Origin: M55B129 sp964506505
Lineage (GTDB): Bacteria > Bacillota > Dethiobacteria > DTU022
DNA length: 64,000 nt
Assembly (NCBI GenBank): GCA_964506505.1
Contig: CAZDKY010000021.1
Span: forward strand, 4,081-68,080
Direction: 5' to 3'
The position numbers and the translations under genes were made by a program. Positions 17,788-27,045 of this stretch are shown here, one piece after another. Under the pieces are notes generated by a model, which searched no databases, was not told the origin of the DNA, and worked only from the letters and a program-made list of their open reading frames with translations. Position 1 is the stretch's first letter. Every line of letters starts with the position of its first letter.

Positions 17788-19095
17788 TCAATACATTAAG
17801 CTTGGTAGGAAAAGGGCAATATCCGGGAAAAGGGCTACAATAATTGCTCCAATGATCAGAGTAATCCAAAATGGCACCTGGTACCTGAAAACCTGGCCGG
17901 TAGGTACTTTAGTAACCTGTGCTACAACCAGGCTGGCCACTCCTACAGGTGGAGTGAGCAAGCCGGTTAAATTCATCATGGTGGTCATGACTCCAAACCA
18001 GATTGCATTGTAACCCAGTTCCAGAATAATAGGATAGAAAATCGGGGTCATAATCACGATTGTGGCCAGTTCATCCATGAAAAAACCCATAAGCGTATAG
18101 ATTAAAAGTATTATCAAGATTATTATAAAAGGGGATACTTGCAGTGAATTTATAAAATCAGAGAGCCCAAATGGGATGCGGCTTCTTGTTAAGAAAATTC
18201 CGAACATTTTCCCTCCTATAACAATGGCGAATACCATTGCTGTGATGGTGGTCGCTGAGCTTATGGATTCAACAAATTTTGACCACGAAAGCCGCCTCAT
18301 AATCAGTACCAGCACCAAAGATAAAAATGCCCCTGCTGCACCGGCTTCCGTCGGCGTAAAATATCCGGCGTAAATACCGCCAATACTGATAACGAAGATA
18401 ACCGGCAAAGGCCAGACATATTTGGCTTTCTCCAAATTTATATGAATCCGCTCCTGCGTACCTGCTACAGGAGGTCCCAGGCTGGGTTTCAATAGAAGCA
18501 GTATATAGGTGGTGATCATTAACATTACCGTCAGCATAATACCGGGCAGTAACCCGGCGATAAGGACCTGCCCTATAGATTCTTCCGTAATTACACCGTA
18601 CAAAATAAGAGTGGTGCTCGGTGGAATAATTATACCCAGGGTGGCCCCAACTGAAGCTATGCTGGCCGATAAACCCTGATTATACTGATGCTTAGTCATT
18701 TCAGGAACGGCTATGGAGCCGATTGTAGAGGCAGCGGCAGTTGCCGAACCGCAAACGGCGCCAAAGACAGCTGCTGCCCCAAGAGTGGCAATGGCCATCC
18801 CCCCTCTGACCTTTTTAAATATTTCGCTCATAACATTGTAAAGATCTGCGGCCACCCCTGCTTTAGATAAAAATATACCCATGAGCACAAAAAGCGGTAT
18901 AACACTTAAAGAATAATTGTTAACCATAATGATGAGATCGCTTCCCACTTTACTCAACGCAGGTCCGGCATCTGTCAGCATGATATTTCCGAGAATGGCA
19001 ATGCCAATCAATGCGAAGCCCACAGGCACTTTGAGAGCGATCAGTATTAACATCAATACAATGCCCAGAATCCCTATTTCAACTGGCGCCATCAT
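17788..19095 (-). CDS. dctM: TRAP transporter large permease DctM
   Basis: The ion-coupled transport subunit, 435 residues with about twelve hydrophobic helices. Family landmarks include VPVGFALIGIA near the start, GSATAAASTIGSIAVPEM near residue 115, and the repeat-related IIPPSTTLILYGVIT near 150 and LLTPPVGVASLVV near 380. The start ATG (19095) overlaps the end of dctQ by 17 bp, which implies translational coupling. Length is standard. Confidence 0.95.
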   Translation of the reverse strand: MMAPVEIGILGIVLMLILIALKVPVGFALIGIAILGNIMLTDAGPALSKVGSDLIIMVNNYSLSVIPLFVLMGIFLSKAGVAADLYNVMSEIFKKVRGGMAIATLGAAAVFGAVCGSATAAASTIGSIAVPEMTKHQYNQGLSASIASVGATLGIIIPPSTTLILYGVITEESIGQVLIAGLLPGIMLTVMLMITTYILLLLKPSLGPPVAGTQERIHINLEKAKYVWPLPVIFVISIGGIYAGYFTPTEAGAAGAFLSLVLVLIMRRLSWSKFVESISSATTITAMVFAIVIGGKMFGIFLTRSRIPFGLSDFINSLQVSPFIIILIILLIYTLMGFFMDELATIVIMTPIFYPIILELGYNAIWFGVMTTMMNLTGLLTPPVGVASLVVAQVTKVPTGQVFRYQVPFWITLIIGAIIVALFPDIALFLPSLMY

Positions 19096-19585
19096 TTTTT
19101 CCTCCTACAGGCTGTGAAAAAATTAGATCGGAAAGAACAACCAGCAACAATCCAAGCAGTCCTAGAAATGCCAGCAATATCACAGGCCAGCTGGGAATTT
19201 GCAGGCTTGCGGTTCTGGCACCGGTATCCATCATGTAAATTCCATGAGCGAAGACCCTCCAGGCTATAATCGCTGCAATAGCCACAAAAATCACCTGTTT
19301 AAGATAATATACAATCACCCGGACAGCTGTTGATTTTAAATATCTTGAATAGTAGCTGTAGAAAAAGTCAATTTCCACATTTTCTTTGTTTCTTTCAGCA
19401 TTACCAAAAGCAAAATAAACAAGTATAACAAGAAAAATCCCTGTTAATTCATATATTCCGCGAAATCGGAATTCAAACAAGGCTCTCCCAACTATGTCGA
19501 TCACGGTTATTGCCATTAAAGCGACTAAAAACATACAGCTGATGGAGTGAAAAACACGATTAAACTTTTGAAGCGCTTTCCTCAT
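19079..19585 (-). CDS. dctQ: TRAP transporter small permease DctQ
   Basis: Four-helix membrane subunit of 168 residues that packs against DctM. The family motif region GRALFEFRFRGIYELTGIFL lies in the first third, followed by the AERNKENVEIDFFY segment typical of DctQ, and a final helix WPVILLAFLGLLGLLLVVLS. The ATG follows AAGGGGG at a proper distance. It is the first gene of the operon; the promoter must lie in the AT-rich 1-kb region upstream. Confidence 0.92.
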   Translation of the reverse strand: MRKALQKFNRVFHSISCMFLVALMAITVIDIVGRALFEFRFRGIYELTGIFLVILVYFAFGNAERNKENVEIDFFYSYYSRYLKSTAVRVIVYYLKQVIFVAIAAIIAWRVFAHGIYMMDTGARTASLQIPSWPVILLAFLGLLGLLLVVLSDLIFSQPVGGKNDGAS

Positions 19586-20596
19586 AACTATGCCCCCTTT
19601 TGAGATGAGACAAAAGCTGAATAATTAAGACGCAATAGTCATGCCAGATAAGTTTTTTATTTTATTATAACATTAAGTTTAATATAAACTAATGATCGTT
19701 CTTAACATCTTCTTTTATAATGCTTCAAAAATTACATGCATTAAAAAATATACCCCATTGTGTTTCTGAATATTTACTGCATGATGTTTTGTATTTTTAT
19801 TTTTCTAATTGCAATATAATTTCATTCTGGTATTGCATAATAAACTATTTTAAGCAACATTTATATTCAGTTGATCCCGTCGACTGATTATAACTCTCTA
19901 ATAAGGTTATCGTCCAAAGCTCAAGATTCATAAATTAATAGTTCGATTTCCGGATATCAATCTGCAAATGATATAACCGCTTAACAGATCGAAACCTCAA
20001 GGGCCAAGCAAAAGGCTATAAATATGCCTCAGTTATGGATTCAGACCCCACAACTGCTTGAACAACTCAAAAACGTCGTTGTCCAAATACCCACAGCATA
20101 GACTACCAATATTTGTTTTCTTTTTAAAAGAAAAGAGCATAAAAAAGAGATATCATAACATTAAACAATTACCATATATTTCAAAGCAGTTAATGTTGCA
20201 ATTTCCCTTTACATATGTCTTATTCAAAATGAATTGACATTGGATATCTTGTTACTTTTTTCGTATCTGTTGTTGGGTTTACTCTAAAATAGTCAAAAAA
20301 ATAGTCTGGATCGGTAATATTAAAATTTCCTGGCATTCTAAAATTTAATTCGAAATAATCTTAATTCTTTGCAGGATTGCTTGATATTTGATAGTGGATC
20401 CTTTATTATGGAAACAGTTTATAGTAACCTAAATTCGTTTATTTTTCTTTTTATGAAAGGGCCACTTGAAAAATTCAATTTACTCCACAGTAATAAATCC
20501 TCTTTTAAAACCGGCACTTTGTCCAAGAAAACAGTAATCCTGGATTGCAATTCTCTATTTCAAGGAATCCTATATTTTTACAAAGGGTGAATAGTA
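19586..20596. other. Large AT-rich intergenic region
   Basis: About 1 kb between divergent dctQ and the amidase gene. It must contain both promoters; TTGACA occurs at 20234 but without a good -10 at the right distance. A 73-residue frame at 20369-20590 has no ribosome site and no recognisable features. On the minus strand near 20030-20110 a short frame reads GYLDNDVFELFKQLWGLNP before a stop, possibly a gene relic. Nothing else supported. Confidence 0.4.
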
Positions 20597-22825
20597 ATGA
20601 AAAAGTTAGCGCTGGCCATCTTGATTATCTCCATAGCGGGTGTTTCAGTTTTTATGGTTTATCAGGCAAGTGTTATTGATCTCGTTATTAATGGTGAGCT
20701 AATCGAGCTGGATAACCCGGTAATAGTAGAGGATGAAGTAATATTTGTTCCCGCGCAGCCTGTCTTTGAAAGATTGGGCGCCTACACAAGGTGGAATCCC
20801 GGCAATAAAGTATTCTCCGCAAGCCTTGGCGAATTCGCTGTTCACCTCCCCACCGACAGCCATGAAGTAAAAATTGACGGTGAAACTGTTACCTGGGAAA
20901 CATCAGTAAAACTGATCGATGATACAGTCTATACACCCGTAGAGCCAACTGCGGAAGCGCTGGGAGCCTTTGTGGAGTGGAATGAAGAAACAAGAGAAGT
21001 AATCATTTCCACCCCGCAGGAATTTGATCCGGAAATAGACGAAGAGCAAGAGGAGCCACTATTACATGTTGCTTATCCACCTGAACAACAAATCAGTTAT
21101 TACGCCGACTCTTTATTTGTATTCGGAACAACAAAGTCTTATTCGCAAATTGATGTTACAGTAAACGGGGAACCGGTAGACTTGCTAAACAGGAGAACGG
21201 GAAACTTTCTTACGATGGTAGATCTTCCCCGTGGCGAAGATTTCATTGTTAAAGTGGAGGCCAGTGACGGCGTTGAAATCACTACGGTTGAAAGAACGGT
21301 GATTTTTCCCGAAGGCTTGCGGACCATGCCTGAGGAACCACTAGAAATTCATTCCTCCCATTTAATCCCCAACCAGGATCAGCTTTTAAATCCGGGAGAC
21401 ACCTTGCTAATAGTGGTCCGGGGAAGTCCGGGAGCTAGAGCACATTATCAAATCGGCGAAGGCCGTAATATTGCAATGACAGAATTGGAATATTCCACAG
21501 GACCCGTGGGAAGAGGCGGCATTTATACCGCTACATACACAGTAAGCGCGCACGATGCGCCGGATTCAGGATTATCTGATACCATGCCTGTTAATGTAAC
21601 TTTAGAAAGAGAAGGGGAAAAGATCAGCCGCGAATTACCGGGCCGGGTGGCCTTCCTTTCCGATCTTCCCTATAAAGTGTTAGAGGTCCAGGAGGAGTCT
21701 GAACTGAAATTCACAGGCTGGTTTTGGATTACCCGTGATGATTCTTATCAGCTTTATTCCGACACCCGGGGCGGCACCGGTTACCCTGATGACGTTGCCA
21801 GTTATCTTACTGAAGGGACCCGCTTCGAAGCTGTAGGATCCTCCGGAGACTATTACCGGGTAAGGCTTGAAGAAAACGAGACCTACCTGCTGCATAAAGA
21901 AGCAGTTCGAGAATTAGAAGACAAAGATTCCCTTGAACCTATCTTGTCGGAAATAGAATTGTCAGAAACCGATGAAAAAGTAAGCCTTCGTCTGAAGGCT
22001 TCTGAACGGTTCCCCTTCCTTATCGATAGCAGCACAAATCAGCTTGAGATTAAACTGTACGGAATAGAAAAAGATGAGGATTTGATCCTACCGGAGATAC
22101 CTGGTTCGGTGCAAGAGTTGACCCTCGAGCCCATGGCAGGGGAGCCCAATACGCTGGTATTAAAAATAAAGCTTAATCAAACCTTTACCGGTTTTACCCC
22201 GTCGTGGGAAGACACCGCCCTGACATTTGAGCTCGACAAACCGCCCCAGATAGATGAAGGAAAACCCTTACAAGGCAAAACCATAGTTATTGATCCGGGA
22301 CACGGAGGAGAAGATCCGGGAGCAATCGGACCGGGCGATATTCATGAAAAAGATGTAGTGCTATCCATAGGTTTGCATCTCAGGGATCTTTTAACAGAAG
22401 AAGGCGCAAATGTGATCATGACCCGCACTGAAGATATAGATGTAGATCTCTATGAAAGGCCCAGAGCAGAACATCTAGATGAAACCGATTTTTTTATCAG
22501 TGTTCACGCCAACGCTCACGGCCCCGGTACAGATGCAGTTGATACTCACGGGATAATGACCCTCTACAACTATGATCATAACGAAAAACTGGCAGATATT
22601 ATGCTTAACACGGTGGCCGAAGAAATGGACCTGCCGGCCATGTACACCTGGAGAAGGAATTATGCTGTAACCAGGTATACTCAATTTCCCTGTGTTTTAG
22701 TTGAAGCCGGGTATATGATGCATCCTGAGGATAATTGGCATATTTTTCACCCCAGGGGACAGAAAGAGTTTGCCATGGCGATGAAAGATTGCATCAAAGA
22801 ATATTTCCTTTCCTTCGATCGATGA
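20597..22825 (+). CDS. N-acetylmuramoyl-L-alanine amidase with copper-amine-oxidase-like N-terminal domain
   Basis: Cell-wall hydrolase of 742 residues that cuts the amide bond between muramic acid and the stem peptide. Domains in order: an N-terminal signal/anchor helix (residues 4-24); a Cu_amine_oxidN1-type stalk domain (about 30-145, PVIVEDEVIFVPAQPVFE and VEWNEETREVIIST); Ig-like and SH3-like middle regions; an AMIN-like domain (about 435-545); and a C-terminal Amidase_3 domain (about 555-740) with zinc ligands in DPGHGGEDPGA, the conserved Glu in HEKDVVLSIG, SVHANA, and the catalytic Glu in LVEAGYMMHPED. The ATG follows AAAGGGTG. It is a single gene; its length suggests reaching across the cell wall. 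Confidence 0.93.
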   Translation: MKKLALAILIISIAGVSVFMVYQASVIDLVINGELIELDNPVIVEDEVIFVPAQPVFERLGAYTRWNPGNKVFSASLGEFAVHLPTDSHEVKIDGETVTWETSVKLIDDTVYTPVEPTAEALGAFVEWNEETREVIISTPQEFDPEIDEEQEEPLLHVAYPPEQQISYYADSLFVFGTTKSYSQIDVTVNGEPVDLLNRRTGNFLTMVDLPRGEDFIVKVEASDGVEITTVERTVIFPEGLRTMPEEPLEIHSSHLIPNQDQLLNPGDTLLIVVRGSPGARAHYQIGEGRNIAMTELEYSTGPVGRGGIYTATYTVSAHDAPDSGLSDTMPVNVTLEREGEKISRELPGRVAFLSDLPYKVLEVQEESELKFTGWFWITRDDSYQLYSDTRGGTGYPDDVASYLTEGTRFEAVGSSGDYYRVRLEENETYLLHKEAVRELEDKDSLEPILSEIELSETDEKVSLRLKASERFPFLIDSSTNQLEIKLYGIEKDEDLILPEIPGSVQELTLEPMAGEPNTLVLKIKLNQTFTGFTPSWEDTALTFELDKPPQIDEGKPLQGKTIVIDPGHGGEDPGAIGPGDIHEKDVVLSIGLHLRDLLTEEGANVIMTRTEDIDVDLYERPRAEHLDETDFFISVHANAHGPGTDAVDTHGIMTLYNYDHNEKLADIMLNTVAEEMDLPAMYTWRRNYAVTRYTQFPCVLVEAGYMMHPEDNWHIFHPRGQKEFAMAMKDCIKEYFLSFDR

Positions 22826-23221
22826 AAAAAATAACGGTGGAAGGTAAAGACGGTATTATTTGCCAGACGGCAAGTTAACGGCCATCACGGCAGTCTGTAG
22901 ATCTCTTAATAGAGGAAAGTTATGAAGATTTGCTCTCACAATAAACTATAGGGTCTTCATTTCCGCTGTTCTAAAGCCTTTAGCGGTTTTTCAGCCTTGA
23001 TTTGTTGCACTTCTGTTGCACTAACCCAAAAAAGCCCCTATGGTTAAAGGCTTTCCGGGTGTAAAAATAACATTCAATTAAAATGGTAAATAATATATTC
23101 AACTCAATTAATGACTTTCATAGAGGATGTAGCCCAGTATTTGCCGGGCATAAATTAAAAAAGTGCTTAGATGTGAACAAAGACAATATACCTTTTATTG
23201 CCCTGCCTCCTGAGATGATAA
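22826..23221. other. Intergenic region between convergent amidase and ferredoxin genes
   Basis: No gene supported. Near 22970-22998 CCGCT/AGCGG with a following T5 could be a weak amidase terminator, and AAAGCC/GGCTTT pairs around 23030. The minus strand carries GTGCAACAGAAGTGCAACAA, a direct repeat of GTGCAACA. Confidence 0.35.
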
Positions 23222-23404
23222 TTACTCCTCTTCGATCAAATCGATGGCTCCCCGGCTGCATACTTCATAGCAGTCCCCACACTGCTGACATTTATCCTGA
23301 TCAATATAATAAAGAGGATACCCTTTCACAATCGCTCCTGAAGGGCAAACCGTTATACAGGTATCGCAAAAAACACATTTATCATTGATAACATATTTAG
23401 CCAT
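23222..23404 (-). CDS. 2[4Fe-4S] ferredoxin
   Basis: A 60-residue clostridial-type ferredoxin with two CxxCxxCxxxC motifs (CVFCDTCITVCPSGA near residue 10 and CQQCGDCYEVCSRGA near residue 39). It carries low-potential electrons in the cytoplasm. The second motif has Ser in place of the usual Pro after the fourth Cys. AAGGAGAAG precedes the ATG. It lies downstream of the methyltransferase and MTH1187-like genes on the same strand. Confidence 0.95.
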   Translation of the reverse strand: MAKYVINDKCVFCDTCITVCPSGAIVKGYPLYYIDQDKCQQCGDCYEVCSRGAIDLIEEE

Positions 23405-23443
23405 ATTGCTTCTCCTTCTATCACCCTGCAGTAAGGATTTTAT

Positions 23444-23710
23444 TTAGATTAAATGACAATTGCATAGATTGGAAATGCTTATCGACAGGGCATATTTAAA
23501 ACCCTGTCGATTCATTTTAGAAGCAATCTCTTCAAGTAACGAAAATATTTTACTACTCTCACCGAATACAATTGTCGACATGGCTCCCGTTTCATATTGA
23601 AGATCGCTGGCAACTATAATCTTTAGCACTTCCTTTACCTCTTCATTAACCCCGGTAGTAGCAAGGGGGTAATAACTAAACTGGCAGGAAATTATTGTTT
23701 GATCTTCCAT
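23444..23710 (-). CDS. MTH1187/YkoF-like thiamine-binding-fold protein
   Basis: An 88-residue protein starting MEDQTIISCQFSYYPLATTG, with the sequence pattern of MTH1187 family proteins: a first strand ISCQFSYYPL, a helix rich in EVKEVLKIIV, then LQYETGAMSTIVFGE and a last helix-strand. Members are small ferredoxin-like dimers or tetramers that may bind thiamine or related ligands; function is not settled. I choose the ATG at 23710, overlapping the methyltransferase stop by 19 bp, because upstream residues in this frame are shadow translation of that gene. The C-terminus (SISISNLCNCHLI) is unusual and may be altered. Confidence 0.65.
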   Translation of the reverse strand: MEDQTIISCQFSYYPLATTGVNEEVKEVLKIIVASDLQYETGAMSTIVFGESSKIFSLLEEIASKMNRQGFKYALSISISNLCNCHLI

Positions 23711-24414
23711 AAGATACAGAAAAAGCCTCCTCTCACCCGACCGGCGAACCTCTTTTCCTCTTCCCATGAAATTTCATCCTCCGGAGCATCAGGAGGAATG
23801 AAAAGGCATTCTTGTGTGGCCACAAGGTTGGGACGATCAATTTTTTCAAGCTCTTCGGGGATCCTTAAAATGGCATGGTGGAAAACCGATGTTTCACTTC
23901 TACTCTGCTCTCTGTACAGTTCTCCCCAGGTAGAATCACGGTTAATAGTCCCAATTAAAATCTTTCCACCTGGTTTGACAACTCTTTTCATCTCCTGGTA
24001 AGCCCTCTTAATATCGGGCACGAATTCAACAGCAGCCATTGATATTACGCCATCAAAAAAATCATCTTCAAATTTCAAATCTATAATATCCTGCCTGTAG
24101 AAAAGAATATCAAATCCCCGGGCCGATGCTTTAAGACGGGCTTTCTCCAACATCGGTTCCGCTACATCAACCCCGGTCACCCGGCAGCCTTTTCCAGCCA
24201 GTTTAATACTGAAATTACCTGTGCCACAACCAACATCGAGGATTTTCTCTTTGGTAGACGGCTGGAAAAGTTCAAAAGCGGTTTTCGTCTCTATTTCATC
24301 TACAATATTCCCTTTTTTTGTGTTATACCAGCTGTCATAATTATCCGCCTTATGCGAATTGAAAACCAGTCTGTCTTCCTTTTCTGAATACGATTGCCGC
24401 TTCTCTTCAGACAT
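23692..24414 (-). CDS. SAM-dependent class I methyltransferase
   Basis: Cytoplasmic methyltransferase of 240 residues. Motif I is ILDVGCGTGNFSIKLAGKG (about residues 58-76), with an acidic residue ending strand two (VTGVDVAEPMLEKAR), then DIIDLKFEDDFFDGVISMAA and the motif KPGGKILIGTIN. The methyl acceptor cannot be told; it resembles Methyltransf_11 proteins that act on small molecules, lipids or metalloids. The early segment FNSHKADNYDSWYNTKKGN is typical of this group. It overlaps the downstream MTH1187-like gene, so they are probably coupled, with the ferredoxin gene next. Confidence 0.85.
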   Translation of the reverse strand: MSEEKRQSYSEKEDRLVFNSHKADNYDSWYNTKKGNIVDEIETKTAFELFQPSTKEKILDVGCGTGNFSIKLAGKGCRVTGVDVAEPMLEKARLKASARGFDILFYRQDIIDLKFEDDFFDGVISMAAVEFVPDIKRAYQEMKRVVKPGGKILIGTINRDSTWGELYREQSRSETSVFHHAILRIPEELEKIDRPNLVATQECLFIPPDAPEDEISWEEEKRFAGRVRGGFFCILWKIKQ

Positions 24415-24808
24415 ACTGCTAAAACCTCACCTTCAATCATTATCATGCATTCCAGATCATTAAATCTGTTTATAGTTCAAATATTTATTAATATATTTCT
24501 TTCCACCCTATATTTATTACCCTATCCTTTTTTAATTTTATTCACTCATCTAGGTCTCGTCAGGAGGCCTAACTCTTATTCCTGCGTTAAGGTTTAATAG
24601 CCTTTGGTTCTTTATTTACGGATTTTACTAAACACAGCGATGGGAAAATGCTTTCAAATACTTTAAATATTTATTCTTTTAATGTTAAAAGAAGCGTTCA
24701 AATTTTATTATAACCAATTAACCATACAAATCAAAATAGCGGTTAATCACGTTTATGTTTTTTCTTGTTGATTATCATGCAAATGTCTTTAAAATATTAT
24801 CAATATTG
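24415..24808. other. AT-rich intergenic region between divergent genes
   Basis: No gene seen. It contains the upstream regions of the methyltransferase operon and of the universal stress protein gene. Confidence 0.4.
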
Positions 24809-24817
24809 TGTTATAAT
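24809..24817 (+). promoter_or_regulatory. Extended -10 promoter of the stress protein gene
   Basis: TGTTATAAT, a perfect extended -10, about 54 bp before the ATG. The -35 region is poor (TTTAAA near 24788), as often with extended -10 promoters. Confidence 0.55.
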
Positions 24818-24870
24818 AGCAATAGAAAGTTAGTAAATACTAACATCATATTAAAAAGGAGCGGCTCAAA

Positions 24871-25329
24871 ATGAAAATTTTGGCTTGTACGGACGGTTCA
24901 AAAAACAGTCGGAAAGCCCTGGAAAAAGCTTCATTAATTGCCGCCGGATGTAATGTCAGTGAAGTAGCAGTAATTCATGTTTACCAGCCAACCTTTAATT
25001 TTTCCACCAGCTGGGAAGGCAGACAACGTACCCTCACGGAAGGAGAGATAGAAACCCTTCGTAAGCTGCACGCTGAAGAACGAGAAGAAAGAAAAGAAAT
25101 TATGAAAGATGCTGTTGATTTATGTAAGGAAAAGGACATTATTCCCTGCGAAATAATGAAAGAAGGTCCCGTCGCTCATACTATTGTCACGACAGCCCGT
25201 GAAGAAGGTTTCGACACCATCGTGATCGGCAGCAGGGGACTGGGTGGATTGAAAAAATTATTCCTGGGTAGTGTAAGCAGCGCTGTAGTTCAGGAAGCAC
25301 AAGATTGTTCTGTCCTGGTCGTTAAATAA
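24871..25329 (+). CDS. Universal stress protein (UspA family, ATP-binding type)
   Basis: Cytoplasmic stress-survival protein of 152 residues. It opens MKILACTDGSKNSRKAL, with the Asp that contacts ATP, and near residues 129-145 carries the ATP-binding loop GSRGLGGLKKLFLGSVS, matching G-x2-G-x9-G-S. A Lys/Glu-rich helix (residues 65-90) is the usual variable region. A clean GGAGCGG ribosome site precedes the ATG. It is monocistronic with its own extended -10 promoter. Confidence 0.95.
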   Translation: MKILACTDGSKNSRKALEKASLIAAGCNVSEVAVIHVYQPTFNFSTSWEGRQRTLTEGEIETLRKLHAEEREERKEIMKDAVDLCKEKDIIPCEIMKEGPVAHTIVTTAREEGFDTIVIGSRGLGGLKKLFLGSVSSAVVQEAQDCSVLVVK

Positions 25330-25344
25330 ACTCAATAAACACAG

Positions 25345-25395
25345 GGAAAGGTTCTTTTGTGTCAGTGAACACGATAAACACAAGGAAACGGTGCC
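25345..25395. repeat. REP-like hairpin related to the one at 9949
   Basis: GGTTCTTTTGTGT pairs with ACACAAGGAAACGG with G-T pairs around a 15-nt loop containing CAGTGAAC. It is a degenerate member of the dispersed GGTTCTTTTGTGTCA-type repeats seen in related Clostridia. Confidence 0.45.
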
Positions 25396-25434
25396 GACTC
25401 CTCCAGGAATAACGATCATTTCCTAATTACGATA

Positions 25435-25466
25435 AAAGGGCCGACCTTCAACAAGGCCGGCCCTTT
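25435..25466 (-). terminator. Terminator of the rhodanese lipoprotein gene
   Basis: AAAGGGCCG-ACCTT-CAAC-AAGG-CCGGCCCTTT forms a long stem; nearly the same hairpin follows the cytochrome gene at 26991-27026, so gene and terminator were duplicated together. Confidence 0.8.
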
Positions 25467-25492
25467 CTGGTTAATTGATCAAAACAGGATTA

Positions 25493-26488
25493 CTATTCGG
25501 TAACAACGGGAAGTCCTTCTTTTTCAACCCAACCATCACGGATACCAAACTGCACTGAATAAGCATCAAAACCGAGCAGGCGAAGGACACCTACTGTCTG
25601 ACCGGCGGTCTGGCCGGAATAGCAACCCACGGCGATAGGCCGGGTGCTGGGCAGATCTTCGAGCAGATTACTCACTTCGCTCCAGGGGCTGTGCACAGAA
25701 CCGGCAATATGGCCTGCAGCATAGTCATCGGCGGAGCGGATATCGAGCACATAGAAAGAATTGGGATTTGCTTCCAAAGCATCATTAAGCTCCGGACCGG
25801 GAATAATATTGTTATCCGAAGCTACAGCGGCGAAGAATTCTTTAGCCGCTTCCCAGATGATCTCTTCTTTTTCAGCTGCCGGTGAAGATACACTGTCCAG
25901 GTCGCCTGCAGCGTTCATACCCGTTTCATCAAGGGGCAATCCGGCCGCTTCGACCCAGCCCAGGCTGATCCCCGACTGCAACGATTTAACATTGTCAAAT
26001 CCGGCCATTCTCAGAACTGCAACGGTCTGACCGGCGGTCTGACCTGAATAGCAAGTCACCACTACCGGCTTATTCTGGGGAATCCGATCCATTATATTCC
26101 CTACTTCAGCCCAGGCGCTGTGAACTGCACCGGGGATATGTCCTGCCTCAAAATCTTCAGCACTGCGGATATCCAGAATAAAAATGGAATTTGGATTGCT
26201 ATCCAGCATCTCTTTAACATCTGCCGGAGGCATTATGTTGTTATCTGTAGCTGTTTTAGCAAAATAATCTTTTGCCGCTTCCAGCAAAACTGCTCCGGCA
26301 TCGAGAGCCTCTTCAGGCTCATCAGTTTCCTCCTCGGGTTCTTCCACCGCCTCTTCATCTGCCTGTTCTTCATCTACTACCTCTTCTTCCGGCGTTTCGA
26401 CAGCTTCTTCGGTTTCACAGCCAACCAGGCCGAAAACCATAACCCCCATGAATAATACGACAAGCAACAAACTAAAAAGCTTCTTCAT
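25493..26488 (-). CDS. Lipoprotein with two rhodanese domains
   Basis: A 331-residue extracytoplasmic sulfurtransferase-like protein. The lipoprotein signal ends in GLVGC (Cys24), followed by an acidic Glu-rich tether to about residue 60. Two rhodanese domains follow (61-185 and 200-331), each with an active-site loop CYSGQTAGQT (Cys146 and Cys289). Both active-site cysteines are present, unlike typical tandem rhodaneses, where one domain is inactive. From residue 61 to the end the 271 residues align without gaps to the C-terminal 271 residues of the cytochrome encoded upstream. GGAGGAAAA precedes the ATG. It ends the ccm-cytochrome cluster. Possible role: carrying persulfide or selenide sulfur outside the membrane. 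Confidence 0.92.
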   Translation of the reverse strand: MKKLFSLLLVVLFMGVMVFGLVGCETEEAVETPEEEVVDEEQADEEAVEEPEEETDEPEEALDAGAVLLEAAKDYFAKTATDNNIMPPADVKEMLDSNPNSIFILDIRSAEDFEAGHIPGAVHSAWAEVGNIMDRIPQNKPVVVTCYSGQTAGQTVAVLRMAGFDNVKSLQSGISLGWVEAAGLPLDETGMNAAGDLDSVSSPAAEKEEIIWEAAKEFFAAVASDNNIIPGPELNDALEANPNSFYVLDIRSADDYAAGHIAGSVHSPWSEVSNLLEDLPSTRPIAVGCYSGQTAGQTVGVLRLLGFDAYSVQFGIRDGWVEKEGLPVVTE

Positions 26489-26751
26489 AATTTTTCCTCC
26501 TTTATTAATATATCTTCTTAAAAACAGGTATTTTTGATTTTAGCTTGTGTATTGTAACTTATTATTTATGAACTTTCAAGGTATTATTTAACATATATCT
26601 TTTTAATTTATTATTTTCAGATCACTAATATCAATTTACTTATGGTATCAGCTTATGAGTATACAACATGTTATACCTGGAATTTATTAAAAATAGGCAG
26701 CAATCCCTAAACATAACTGCTGCCATTCCTGATTATAAATTTATCTTGTTA

Positions 26752-26967
26752 TCACCTGGCCATCAGGGTCCCACATTTGGGGCACTTAATCTGATTGCAT
26801 GGTGTTCCTGCCTGATGAGCAATGCGGTGACCACAGTTCGGGCATACACATTCACCACCCACGCCAAACCCGGCTCCGCCCATGCGGGCTTTTCCACCAC
26901 CCTGACCGAGGCCACGGCCTGTTCCCGGCCCTTCTCCCCTCGGTCCGCTACCATCTCCTCTGGGCAT
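26752..26967 (-). CDS. Small glycine-rich protein with zinc ribbon
   Basis: A 71-residue protein opening MPRGDGSGPRGEGPGTGRGL, the Gly/Pro-rich start typical of small DUF5320-like proteins near redox clusters, then CVCPNCGHRIAHQAGTPCNQ and a closing IKCPKCGTLM, a four-Cys zinc-ribbon (two CPxCG knuckles plus extra Cys). The ATG at 26967 is eight bases after GGAGG; an upstream GTG overlaps that site and is unlikely. It lies between the cytochrome and the rhodanese lipoprotein in the same direction. Relatives often neighbour NifX/NifB-like or electron-transfer genes, but function is unknown. Confidence 0.75.
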   Translation of the reverse strand: MPRGDGSGPRGEGPGTGRGLGQGGGKARMGGAGFGVGGECVCPNCGHRIAHQAGTPCNQIKCPKCGTLMAR

Positions 26968-26990
26968 AATAATCACCTCCTCTTCGGGAT

Positions 26991-27026
26991 AAAAAGGCCG
27001 ACCTCTTGTAAGGCCGGCCCCTTTTT
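26991..27026 (-). terminator. Terminator of the cytochrome-rhodanese gene
   Basis: AAAAAGGCCG-ACCT-CTTGTA-AGG-CCGGCC-CCTTTTT, a strong stem 20 bp after the stop codon and a near copy of the hairpin at 25435-25466. Confidence 0.8.
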
Positions 27027-27045
27027 ATTAACTTGCCAAGTATTA

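Noticed and set aside
20234..20270. Strong promoter at TTGACA before the amidase gene
   Set aside because: No acceptable -10 hexamer lies 16-18 bp downstream.
20369..20590. A 73-residue open frame before the amidase gene
   Set aside because: No ribosome site, no recognisable motif, AT-rich composition; probably chance.
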